NCBI GenBank assembly: GCA_046590235.1
Contig: JBKJTY010000036.1
Span: 1-26,382, forward strand
Origin: 2-02-FULL-45-10 sp046590235
GTDB lineage: Bacteria; Patescibacteriota; Patescibacteriia; Magasanikbacterales; GWA2-37-8
Direction of reading: 5' to 3'
DNA length: 26,382 nucleotides
This document shows positions 1-9,425 of this stretch, piece by piece (the stretch's first letter is position 1; each line of letters begins with the position of its first letter). A program made the position numbers and the translations under genes. The notes below the pieces were generated by a model. The model was not told where the DNA came from. It saw nothing but the letters and a program-made list of their open reading frames with translations, and did not search any database.

Positions 1-90
1 GATTTAAGCCAAGAAAAAGAAAAGTTTTTAATTTTGGATCGTCGTTATCCGCCACAGCGAACTACGAAGCTGGTAGATAAGAAGGTTTAA
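1..90 (+). CDS. C-terminal fragment of an unrecognised protein
   Basis: An open frame runs in from the left edge and ends at a TAA at 88-90, giving the last 29 residues of a protein (reading DLSQEKEKFLILDRRYPPQR and onwards). The tail is basic and ends KLVDKKV. Ribosomal protein S15 is often found just before pnp, but this tail does not look like the end of S15. I cannot name it. The call rests only on the open frame, the position just before pnp and the dense gene packing. Confidence 0.45.
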   Translation, partial: DLSQEKEKFLILDRRYPPQRTTKLVDKKV

Positions 91-95
91 AAGTC

Positions 96-180
96 GTCAT
101 TCTGAGGAATCGAAGAATCTTCCGCTTATACTGGTTGTGAGTTGAATAATAGGAAGATCCTTCGCTTTGCTCAGGATGAC
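96..180. repeat. Palindromic intergenic repeat (GTCATTCTGAG family)
   Basis: An imperfect inverted repeat of 85 nt. The left arm at 96-123 begins GTCATTCTGAGGAA. The right arm at 152-180 ends GCTCAGGATGAC and is its reverse complement with few mismatches. The central part is about 28 nt. This arm sequence belongs to a type of short palindrome scattered in many bacterial genomes. A related element lies inside the coding sequence at 24086-24169. It could fold as a long RNA hairpin in the pnp leader or act as a weak terminator of the upstream gene. It has no ORF of its own and is probably non-autonomous. Confidence 0.75.
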
Positions 181-224
181 AATTCGTCATTAAGCCAAAG
201 ACAAATTTATTATTCACGAAGTTT

Positions 225-267
225 GGTGTACGGACATAGAGACCTTATGGTCTTCAGCTCGTACATC
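225..267 (+). promoter_or_regulatory. Two-tier stem-loop in the pnp leader
   Basis: An outer stem pairs 225-232 with 260-267 (GGTGTACG with CGTACATC, one G-U pair). An inner hairpin pairs 239-244 with 249-254 around the loop TTAT. It ends 22 nt before the pnp start. In enterobacteria, pnp mRNA has a leader stem that RNase III and PNPase use for autoregulation. A similar role here is inference from position and shape only. No clear Shine-Dalgarno lies between the stem and the ATG. Confidence 0.45.
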
Positions 268-289
268 ATACTTCTTAAGAACACAATCT

Positions 290-2509
290 ATGAACGTGAA
301 ACAATGGTCCATGCAATGGGCCGGACGAACCCTAACTGTAGAAACGGGTAAATTTGCGTTACAGGCAAACGCTTCCTGTACCGTACGTTATGGAGACACT
401 GTGCTCCTCGCAACTGCTGTTATGAGTAAGAATACTCGTGACGGTATCGACTTTTTCCCGCTGATGGTCAACTTTGAAGAAAAGTTATACGCAGCAGGTA
501 AAATCAAAGGTAGCCGCTTTATTAAGCGTGAAGGCCGCCCAACTGAAGACGCGATTTTGTCAGGTCGTTTAGTTGACCGTGCGATTCGCCCGCTCTTCAA
601 CCAAGATATGCGCAATGATGTGCAGGTTATTTTAACCGCACTTTCTTACGATGCTGAAAATGATCCGCAGATCCCAGCGTTGATTGCTGCTTCTATTGCA
701 TTATCTCTTTCAAATATTCCATGGGACGGTCCAATCGGCGGTGTCCGTGTCGGTCGTATCAATGGTGAATGGAAAATTAACCCAAGCTTTACAGAACGTG
801 GTATTGGTGATGCTGATATCGTTGTTGCTGGTACTCCTGATAAAGTTATCATGGTAGAAGCTGGCTGTAGTGAAGTTCCAGAAGATGAAGTAGTGAAAGC
901 AATGCAGATGGGTGCGAAGGAACTCGCTCCAGTTATTGAATTCATCAAAAAAATCCAGTCAGAAGCTGGTCAGACTAAACTTGATTTAAACACTAATCTT
1001 AGTGAAAAAGAAACTAAGCTTCGTGCAACTGAAAAACAAGTTAAAGAATTGGTTGCTAGCCACGTTGAAGATTGGATCTTTGATTCTATCAAAAAAGGTA
1101 AGGCAGAACGTGTTGCTGTTGTTGATCGTTTTGTAGTTGCTGTTAAAGAATTATTGGCTGCCCAAGAAGTTGAGGCTGATATTCAAAAAATTATTCTTGG
1201 TCGCGTAAAGATTTACGTTGAAGAATTTATCTCTGAACGCATTATCACCAAAGAACAGCGCCTTGATGGCCGTTCTCTGACTGATATCCGTCCTCTTTAT
1301 AGTGAAACTGGTTTATTGCCGCGTACACACGGAACAGGTTTGTTCATGCGCGGTGACACTCAGGTGCTTTCTATCGTTACCCTTGGTGCTCCTGGCGACG
1401 TCCAGACACTTGATACTATGGAAGAAGAAGGTACAAAGCGTTACATGCACCACTATAGTGATACCCCTGCTACGTACGGTGAAGCTGGCCCTCTCCGCGG
1501 TCCAGGTAACCGCGCAATTGGTCACGGTGCTTTGGCTGAACGCGCTCTTGAGCCAGTTCTCCCTCCAGAATTAGATTTTCCATACGCTATGCGCGTGGTA
1601 TCTGAAGTTTTTGGCTCTAACGGTTCAAGTTCAATGGCTTCAACCTGTGCTTCAACTTTAGCTCTTATGGATGCTGGTGTGCCAATTAAGAAAGCAGTTG
1701 CTGGTGTGGCAATGGGCTTGGCAACAGATGCGCAAGGCCGCTTTAAAGTTTTGACTGATTTACAGGATATTGAAGATGGTCCTGGTGGCATGGATTTCAA
1801 AATCACTGGTACTGTAGACGGTATTACTGCTATCCAAATGGATACTAAGACAACCGGTTTGAGTTGGGAAATTGTTAAACAAACATTTAGCCAATCTCGT
1901 GAAGCTCGCTTGAAGATTATTGAATCCATGAAAGCGGTTATCGCTGAACCTCGCAAGGATTTGTCACAATACGCTCCTCGTATCATTACTATTACTATCA
2001 ACCCTGATAAGATTCGTGATGTTATCGGTCCAGGCGGTAAGATGATTAACAAGATTATTGCTGAAACAGGTGTTTCTATCGATATCGAAGATGATGGCCG
2101 CGTAAACGTTACCTCAAACGACGCTACAGGCATGCAGAAGGCTATTGAATGGATTAAACAGTTGACCCATGAAGTAACAGCCGGTGAACAGTACGAAGGT
2201 ACTGTAGCCCGTTTGGAAGACTTTGGTGCATTTGTGAACATTCTTCCAGGCCAAGATGGTTTAGTACACGTTTCTGAAATCGCTTACGAACGTACTAACA
2301 AACCAAGTGATGTATTGAAGATTGGCGATAAGGTTAAAGTTCTTGTTAAAGAGATCGATAACCTCGGACGCGTTAATCTTAGTATGAAGGCATTACTTCC
2401 AAAACCAGAAGGATATGTTGAACGCCCTCCTATGGACCGAGCTCCACGCGGACCTCGACCAATGGGTGGTGGGGGACATGGACATGGTGGTGGACGGCCA
2501 CGCTTCTAG
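290..2509 (+). CDS. pnp: Polyribonucleotide nucleotidyltransferase (PNPase)
   Basis: PNPase degrades RNA 3'-5' by phosphorolysis and can add nucleotides in reverse; it acts in the cytoplasm as a trimer. The 739 residues match the usual length (E. coli 711) and the full domain order is present. A first RNase PH domain covers about 12-145 (FFPLMVNFEEKLYAAG). An alpha-helical linker follows. The catalytic second RNase PH domain covers about 325-545, with GSNGSSSMAS and the acidic DFKITGTVDG/QMDTK block. KH is at about 564-625 (VIGPGGKMINKI) and S1 at about 631-703 (GTVARLEDFGAFV). The tail is a Gly/His/Arg-rich stretch (GGGGHGHGGG), probably flexible and RNA-contacting. The ATG at 290 gives the normal N-terminus; a Met seven codons on is possible. 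It has its own terminator. Confidence 0.97.
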   Translation: MNVKQWSMQWAGRTLTVETGKFALQANASCTVRYGDTVLLATAVMSKNTRDGIDFFPLMVNFEEKLYAAGKIKGSRFIKREGRPTEDAILSGRLVDRAIRPLFNQDMRNDVQVILTALSYDAENDPQIPALIAASIALSLSNIPWDGPIGGVRVGRINGEWKINPSFTERGIGDADIVVAGTPDKVIMVEAGCSEVPEDEVVKAMQMGAKELAPVIEFIKKIQSEAGQTKLDLNTNLSEKETKLRATEKQVKELVASHVEDWIFDSIKKGKAERVAVVDRFVVAVKELLAAQEVEADIQKIILGRVKIYVEEFISERIITKEQRLDGRSLTDIRPLYSETGLLPRTHGTGLFMRGDTQVLSIVTLGAPGDVQTLDTMEEEGTKRYMHHYSDTPATYGEAGPLRGPGNRAIGHGALAERALEPVLPPELDFPYAMRVVSEVFGSNGSSSMASTCASTLALMDAGVPIKKAVAGVAMGLATDAQGRFKVLTDLQDIEDGPGGMDFKITGTVDGITAIQMDTKTTGLSWEIVKQTFSQSREARLKIIESMKAVIAEPRKDLSQYAPRIITITINPDKIRDVIGPGGKMINKIIAETGVSIDIEDDGRVNVTSNDATGMQKAIEWIKQLTHEVTAGEQYEGTVARLEDFGAFVNILPGQDGLVHVSEIAYERTNKPSDVLKIGDKVKVLVKEIDNLGRVNLSMKALLPKPEGYVERPPMDRAPRGPRPMGGGGHGHGGGRPRF

Positions 2510-2521
2510 TATATTTAAAGG

Positions 2522-2550
2522 AAAAGACACTCAAAAGAGTGTCTTTTTTG
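2522..2550 (+). terminator. Rho-independent terminator after pnp
   Basis: A perfect 11-bp stem, AAAAGACACTC with GAGTGTCTTTT, around the loop AAAA, is followed by a T run. It begins 12 nt after the pnp stop codon. Confidence 0.9.
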
Positions 2551-2568
2551 TTCACATGGACAAGGTGA

Positions 2569-2597
2569 TTGATGTTTTTCGAGAGATGTGGTTAAAT
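2569..2597 (+). promoter_or_regulatory. Candidate promoter for tRNA-Leu
   Basis: TTGATG at 2569, a 17-nt spacer and TTAAAT at 2592 lie between the pnp terminator and the tRNA. Predicted transcription would start about 10 nt before the mature tRNA 5' end. The hexamers are imperfect (4/6 and 5/6). Confidence 0.5.
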
Positions 2598-2613
2598 AGG
2601 CCGACAGTAATTA

Positions 2614-2695
2614 GCCGACGTGGTGAAATTGGTATACACGCCAGTCTTAGAAGCTGGTGGGGCAACCCGTGAGAGTTCGAGTCTCTCCGTCGGCA
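2614..2695 (+). tRNA. tRNA-Leu (anticodon UAG)
   Basis: The acceptor stem GCCGACG (2614-2620) pairs with CGTCGGC (2688-2694), with discriminator A at 2695. The anticodon arm CCAGT-CTTAGAA-GCTGG places TAG at 2648-2650, reading CUN leucine codons. A long variable arm with GGG/CCC pairing marks a class II tRNA, as expected for Leu. The T arm is GAGAG-TTCGAGT-CTCTC. CCA is not encoded, so the end must be added by the CCA-adding enzyme. An Smr-domain gene starts 11 nt after the tRNA, so the two may share a transcript. Confidence 0.96.
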
Positions 2696-2705
2696 CACAT
2701 TATAT

Positions 2706-2972
2706 ATGGATGATAGTAGAATTTTCGCAGCCCAGCTGCGGCAGGACCTCCCAACCCTTGACCTTCATGGGTTATACCCAGCTGAGGCTCTAGATAAACT
2801 AGAAATTTTTTTATATAATGCATTTCAGAAAAAAGAATCAGCCGCAAAGATTATTTACGGTATCGGTACGGGACGACTTCAAAAAGCAATACTCGAAGTA
2901 GTCTGTAAGCACCCTTTGGTGCATGACGTCGTAGAACAATCAGGCTCTTGTGTCGTAGTATTTAGTTATTAA
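2706..2972 (+). CDS. Stand-alone Smr-domain protein
   Basis: This 88-residue protein is almost entirely an Smr domain, the fold also found at the C-terminus of MutS2. The conserved LDLHGL motif is at residues 18-23 and the glycine loop YGIGTGRLQKAI is at about 51-62. Smr domains bind nucleic acids and many have endonuclease activity; recent work links MutS2/SmrB-type Smr domains to mRNA cleavage at collided ribosomes. A domain this small with no partner domain is inferred to act on RNA or DNA, but the target cannot be read from sequence. The gene begins 11 nt after tRNA-Leu and is followed after 16 nt by an acidic protein, so the three may be one transcription unit. Confidence 0.85.
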   Translation: MDDSRIFAAQLRQDLPTLDLHGLYPAEALDKLEIFLYNAFQKKESAAKIIYGIGTGRLQKAILEVVCKHPLVHDVVEQSGSCVVVFSY

Positions 2973-2988
2973 TAATGTAACGTGACGT

Positions 2989-3357
2989 ATGGCAATCACC
3001 ACACTGACGATCGATGATCTCTATAGTGAAATTACAGAATTAGCTCGCGAAGAGGCAGTATCTGCACGCGAAGTTTGGAATGATTTAGTGGAAGAAGTGG
3101 TGGAAGGCCATGTTGATTTAGGTGAGCTTGATGCTGACCAAGATACACAAGGCATGAAAGAAATTTTACGCGCCAAATGGAATAATTTTAAAGATGAATT
3201 AGCTGAAGAAGAGGAAGCGGCTAAAAGTGAATTTGAAGTAGATACAACAACTGCAGCCCTGGAAGAAGAGAAAGAAGAAAAGGTAGAGGATGAAGATGAA
3301 GAGAAAGAAGAAAAAGGAAATACAATGGATAATTTTGGTAGTGACGAGGAATATTAA
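2989..3357 (+). CDS. Small acidic protein of unknown function
   Basis: I do not recognise this 122-residue protein. Residues 1-75 look helical and mixed in charge, with a Trp-containing stretch (VWNDLVEEVVEGHVDLGEL). Residues from about 70 are dominated by Glu/Asp/Lys runs (EEEKEEKVEDEDEEKEEK) and are probably disordered. There is no signal peptide, membrane segment or Cys pair. The reading frame is supported by its position between two real genes and by a terminator 10 nt after the stop. The start ATG at 2989 has no Shine-Dalgarno sequence. A role as a small binding protein or chaperone-like acidic tail is only a guess. Confidence 0.7.
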   Translation: MAITTLTIDDLYSEITELAREEAVSAREVWNDLVEEVVEGHVDLGELDADQDTQGMKEILRAKWNNFKDELAEEEEAAKSEFEVDTTTAALEEEKEEKVEDEDEEKEEKGNTMDNFGSDEEY

Positions 3358-3366
3358 AAATAACGA

Positions 3367-3392
3367 AGGCAGCTGTGAAGCTGTCTTTTTTT
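3367..3392 (+). terminator. Rho-independent terminator
   Basis: AGGCAGCT (3367-3374) pairs with AGCTGTCT (3379-3386) around GTGA, followed by a run of T to 3392. It ends two bases before one possible start of the next gene, so that gene must have its own transcription start or rely on read-through. Confidence 0.85.
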
Positions 3393-3394
3393 AT

Positions 3395-5104
3395 ATGAAT
3401 GAAAAAAGAAACTTTCTAAATAAACTTTTAGGGGCTTTTGAAAATCCTACTAAAAAATCTAGTGTTAACAAGGACACAGCTAATGAAATGCCATCTGTAG
3501 AATCCCGAAGGTCTTTTTTAAAGAAAGTCGCTGTCGGAGCTGCTGCTGTGGCTTTAAAGAGTGATTTTTTCCCTGATTCAGTAAGAGCGCAGTCTGCGCA
3601 AGAAAGAAATGAATCAACCCCAGAGAGCGCTGAATTTGAAGCGTTATATGAAGATCTCCAAAAATATAATGAGGAGGTGCAGAAAAAAAGCGGCGGCCTT
3701 TCCGGGCGCGGAATGAAAGACTTTGATACTATACGAGCAAATTTTTTATCAACTGATTTTCCTGGGAAATTACCACATATGTTTGCTTTAGCAAAACAGG
3801 TTGGTGACGCACAGCTTTTAAAAAATTTGGTCGGTATGTTGGGAAATTTTTCAGCACAAGGTCTTCTGTTTGCAGAAGCAAAAAAACAAACCGGCCTGCC
3901 TCTTCACGAGGTCATGGAGTTTAAAAAAAATTACTATTATTACGGAGCCAAGCTTTGTGATTTCAGTCCTGCGGTGGAAGATATTCAGGATAATGATATT
4001 GATCCGCGTTTGAATTTAGTTGAGGGGTTACCGTTTTCTAGTATGGTAGAAGGGGATATCGAAGATTATCCAGGTTGGGCTGACCCTGAAAGAAGGCAGG
4101 TTTTTAGGGATTTTGTTGCGAATGAAAAGATTCAAACATTGGCCAAGCAGGCTGATTTGACAATGGTGGAATATTTTTCACTTATTAAATCGGTTATTGA
4201 TAACAGAGAAGGTTTTGTGATTTCTCCAGATGTTTTGACTAAATTAAAAGAGGTCACGTTGGAATTATTTGAAGAAAAAGCTACTGCGCGCCCACATGTG
4301 GGGCAGTCTGATGAGCTGGCTGCTCAATTGCTTTTAGAACAGCGCGATTTATTTATAAAGAAGTCTTTTTTAGGATCGCATACAAAACATTTTATCCAGT
4401 TTACAGGTTATGATAAACTGGAAAATGGTCAGATGTTATTTAATCCCCAAAAATGGGAGGACGTTGCTCGGGCTGCAGGTGTTGCGGAGGAGGCGATTGT
4501 TCGAGTTGACGCTGCTGATGAATATGATGATAGCATGAAGAAGAAATATATCCTTAGTCAGATTGGCGCATCAAGTGGTGATACGTTTGTTAGTTTTGCA
4601 ATGCACGGTATAAAGGGTGGTGATGGTATGATGGTGAATAAATTTAATAAAAACTTTGCTTTTGTTTCTGATGAACATATTGCTTCTGCTCTTATTGATA
4701 GAGTTGATGCTACTAAAGATTATCAAACCTTATCGCAACTAACACTTTGTTTTGATTCATGTTTTAGTTATAACTTTTCTAAAAATATTATTGAGCGCAT
4801 GCGAGAAATCTGGAAAACAAAAGGATATGAAGCTAAAGTTTCTTTTGAGAAAGTTAGTTTGCCAACTATTATTACTGTAGCTCAAGAAGGTTCGCCTGGT
4901 ATTGCTAATCATACGTATGGCGAACTTTTACAACGTCAATTGGGTGGTATTATCAAAGATGGCGCCGTCACCGGTAAGCGATTATCACAAGTCGTTCAAC
5001 CTATCGCGTATCCTATGAGTGATATGACTTTTTTTAATGGTCAGCAAGGTAAGTTGCTTGAATTTGGTGGAATAGAAAAGCCTGTTAAAAATGTTACGGT
5101 GTAA
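3395..5104 (+). CDS. Tat-exported protein with a putative clan CD (caspase-like) peptidase domain
   Basis: The protein has 569 residues from the ATG at 3395, or 538 from the ATG at 3488. A twin-arginine signal is clear: SRRSFLKK at residues 37-44, then an Ala/Val-rich stretch (VAVGAAAVAL) and a likely cleavage site near VRAQS. This means export in folded form. The middle is helical and Gln/Glu/Lys-rich and matches no family I know. Near the C-terminus a hydrophobic strand ends in FAMHG (His404). Fifty-two residues later another strand ends in LCFDSCFS (Cys456). This His-Gly and Asp-x-Cys spacing is the pattern of clan CD cysteine peptidases such as caspases. That assignment is inference from two motifs. 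The 3488 start gives a more typical short Tat n-region, and the 3395 start lies directly behind a terminator, so the true start is uncertain. Confidence 0.75.
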   Translation: MNEKRNFLNKLLGAFENPTKKSSVNKDTANEMPSVESRRSFLKKVAVGAAAVALKSDFFPDSVRAQSAQERNESTPESAEFEALYEDLQKYNEEVQKKSGGLSGRGMKDFDTIRANFLSTDFPGKLPHMFALAKQVGDAQLLKNLVGMLGNFSAQGLLFAEAKKQTGLPLHEVMEFKKNYYYYGAKLCDFSPAVEDIQDNDIDPRLNLVEGLPFSSMVEGDIEDYPGWADPERRQVFRDFVANEKIQTLAKQADLTMVEYFSLIKSVIDNREGFVISPDVLTKLKEVTLELFEEKATARPHVGQSDELAAQLLLEQRDLFIKKSFLGSHTKHFIQFTGYDKLENGQMLFNPQKWEDVARAAGVAEEAIVRVDAADEYDDSMKKKYILSQIGASSGDTFVSFAMHGIKGGDGMMVNKFNKNFAFVSDEHIASALIDRVDATKDYQTLSQLTLCFDSCFSYNFSKNIIERMREIWKTKGYEAKVSFEKVSLPTIITVAQEGSPGIANHTYGELLQRQLGGIIKDGAVTGKRLSQVVQPIAYPMSDMTFFNGQQGKLLEFGGIEKPVKNVTV

Positions 5105-5129
5105 TAATTTTCTCTAATTTTTTATTAGT

Positions 5130-5159
5130 AAAAGAGCTTTTAACAAAAGCTCTTTTTTT
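5130..5159 (+). terminator. Rho-independent terminator
   Basis: AAAAGAGCTTTT (5130-5141) pairs perfectly with AAAAGCTCTTTT (5145-5156) around AAC, with a T run following. It closes the Tat-exported protein gene. Confidence 0.9.
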
Positions 5160-5186
5160 ATCCCCAACTTATCCCCATAGCGACCC

Positions 5187-5215
5187 TTGACAGCACCACT
5201 ATACTCCTGTACAAT
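5187..5215 (+). promoter_or_regulatory. Strong sigma-70-type promoter of a small RNA
   Basis: A perfect TTGACA at 5187-5192, a 17-nt spacer and TACAAT at 5210-5215 (5/6 to consensus). Transcription should start near 5222. No reasonable ORF follows on this strand before the terminator at 5385-5413, so the product is an RNA. Confidence 0.8.
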
Positions 5216-5221
5216 CGTGTT

Positions 5222-5413
5222 CACGATAAAACCTCCGAAACGGAGACCACGTCCACAAGACTCTGGAAGCATCGTATCGCTTGGACCTCTGGGTAAAAAA
5301 GTAGTTTGAAACACAACCTGTTTCCCATCTCACAATTTTACTCTGAATATCCAACGCGGTTTGTTCCAAAAGAACATCAACTTTAGAACCGCTTTGTGCG
5401 GTTCTATTTTTTT
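5222..5413 (+). ncRNA. Structured small RNA of unknown family (about 190 nt)
   Basis: The segment is bounded by a strong promoter and a strong intrinsic terminator and has no plausible coding frame. Reading 5' to 3' it can form several hairpins. CTCCG-AAA-CGGAG is at 5233-5245. A bulged stem has GTCC/CAAG (5251-5259) pairing with CTTGGAC (5280-5286). A two-part stem pairs TGG (5290-5292) with CCA (5325-5327), with GAAACA-CAACC-TGTTTC inside (5308-5324). TGTTC/GAACA is at 5362-5376, and the terminator stem is last. I see no RNase P, tmRNA or SRP RNA signature motifs, and no single long bubble hairpin of the 6S type. It could be a free regulatory RNA, a divergent 6S-like RNA, or a terminated leader of the rRNA unit that starts about 300 nt later. 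Confidence 0.65.
5385..5413 (+). terminator. Rho-independent terminator of the small RNA
   Basis: AGAACCGC (5385-5392) pairs with GCGGTTCT (5398-5405) around TTTGT, followed by A and seven T. It defines the 3' end of the small RNA near 5413. Confidence 0.9.
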
Positions 5414-5711
5414 CCCCTGGTCGCCGAAGCTCTTCAAAAGAGCGAAGGAGACTTACAAGATATTAGCAGATGCCCCTGACCGAAGATTCGGTAGAAAGCA
5501 TTTGGTTGTATCGGCTGTTGAACTTTGACAATCTATAACTATAGCAATCAGAATCAAATAGGGTATAGGAAATTTATTTTTTGGCGCAAGCTAAAAGATA
5601 GATCTACATCCAATTGCAATAAACTGATAAAACAAAGCAGAGAATCTCAAAAGTCAAATCAATGTAAGTAAAAAAAGCTACATGCAAAATTAAGCAAGCG
5701 AAGCGCTATTG
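5414..5711 (+). promoter_or_regulatory. Gene-free rRNA leader region
   Basis: About 300 nt with no ORF, no tRNA and no 16S rRNA. It contains hairpins GCTCTT-CAAA-AGAGC near 5430-5446 and CCGAA-GA-TTCGG near 5480-5491. A weak candidate promoter is TTGAAC (5518), a 16-nt spacer and TATAGC (5540); TTGACA also occurs at 5525-5530 but without a good -10 at normal distance. The stretch before the 23S is A-rich. I infer it is the transcribed leader of the 23S-5S unit; the actual promoter is not certain. Confidence 0.4.
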
Positions 5712-5720
5712 AGCGTTTTC

Positions 5721-8987
<3,267 letters not shown>

Positions 8988-9089
8988 GGAAGCGCTAAGT
9001 AGAGCTTACTTAGCCAAAATTACATAGATTAATAGCAGTTGGGTAGAACCAATATCCTATTTGATCGTGATTGTTATAAAAAGAACCAG

Positions 9090-9201
9090 TGTCTAGGTGC
9101 CTTGAGCGAAAGGGTCACACCCGATCCCATCCCGAACTCGGCAGTTAAGCCTTTCAGCGCCCATGATAGCGTAATCGCGAAAGTAGGCCGGCGCCTGGAC
9201 A
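9090..9201 (+). rRNA. rrf: 5S ribosomal RNA
   Basis: Helix I pairs TGTCTAGGTGCC (9090) with GGCGCCTGGACA (ending 9201). The conserved CCCGATCCCATCCCGAACTC stretch and the AAGTAGG loop E/D region are present, giving a typical length near 112 nt. Outer bases AAGAACCA (9081-9088) and TGGTTCTT (9203-9210) extend the helix as a processing or terminator-like stem followed by T. Confidence 0.96.
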
Positions 9202-9260
9202 GTGGTTCTTTTTAAATGGTTATAGATTTAAGAAATTCTTTATAAGAATTTGACCTTGAG

Positions 9261-9287
9261 CTAAGTATAATGTACTTAGTTTTTTTG
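9261..9287 (+). terminator. Rho-independent terminator of the rRNA unit
   Basis: CTAAGTA (9261-9267) pairs with TACTTAG (9273-9279) and is followed by seven T. The same two arm sequences form another hairpin just after the 23S (8995-9013), there without a T tract. Confidence 0.85.
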
Positions 9288-9314
9288 TTTTTTGGTTAAA
9301 TAGCCACTGTTCCC

Positions 9315-9343
9315 TTGACAAAATGAATAAATTTGGTTACTCT
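9315..9343 (+). promoter_or_regulatory. Promoter of the HAD-like gene at 9426
   Basis: Perfect TTGACA at 9315-9320, a 17-nt spacer and TACTCT at 9338-9343. It lies after the rRNA terminator and implies a leader of about 75 nt. Confidence 0.6.
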
Positions 9344-9373
9344 TACCTTTGTATTTCGTCTATCTTTTTTTGC

Positions 9374-9419
9374 GCTGCATTGAGCAGCTCAAATTAGGCA
9401 GGTGAACCTGCAGAAGGGG
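9374..9419 (+). promoter_or_regulatory. Double-hairpin leader and Shine-Dalgarno
   Basis: Two hairpins lie in the leader: GCTGC-ATTGA-GCAGC (9374-9388) and GCAGGT-GA-ACCTGC (9398-9411). They are followed at once by AGAAGGGG (9412-9419) six bases before the ATG at 9426. This is the clearest Shine-Dalgarno in the window, where most genes have none. Its closeness to the second hairpin suggests that the stem could influence ribosome access. Confidence 0.5.
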
Positions 9420-9425
9420 TCAGCA

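Noticed and set aside
1522..2241. 239-codon minus-strand ORF opposite pnp
   Set aside because: It is a shadow of the PNPase frame, whose domains are fully conserved.
5114..5314. Minus-strand ORF of 66 codons over the small RNA promoter region
   Set aside because: It runs through a terminator, a perfect plus-strand promoter and RNA hairpins; its Leu/Lys-rich end is the translation of the terminator. No promoter or Shine-Dalgarno supports it.
5222..5413. Identification of the small RNA as 6S, SRP RNA, tmRNA or RNase P RNA
   Set aside because: No signature motif of SRP RNA, tmRNA or RNase P RNA is seen. The hairpin chain does not form the single long bubble helix of 6S. It is left unassigned.
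9250..9271. TTGACC with TATAAT near the end of the rRNA unit
   Set aside because: The spacer is only about 10 nt, and the TATAAT is part of the terminator hairpin.
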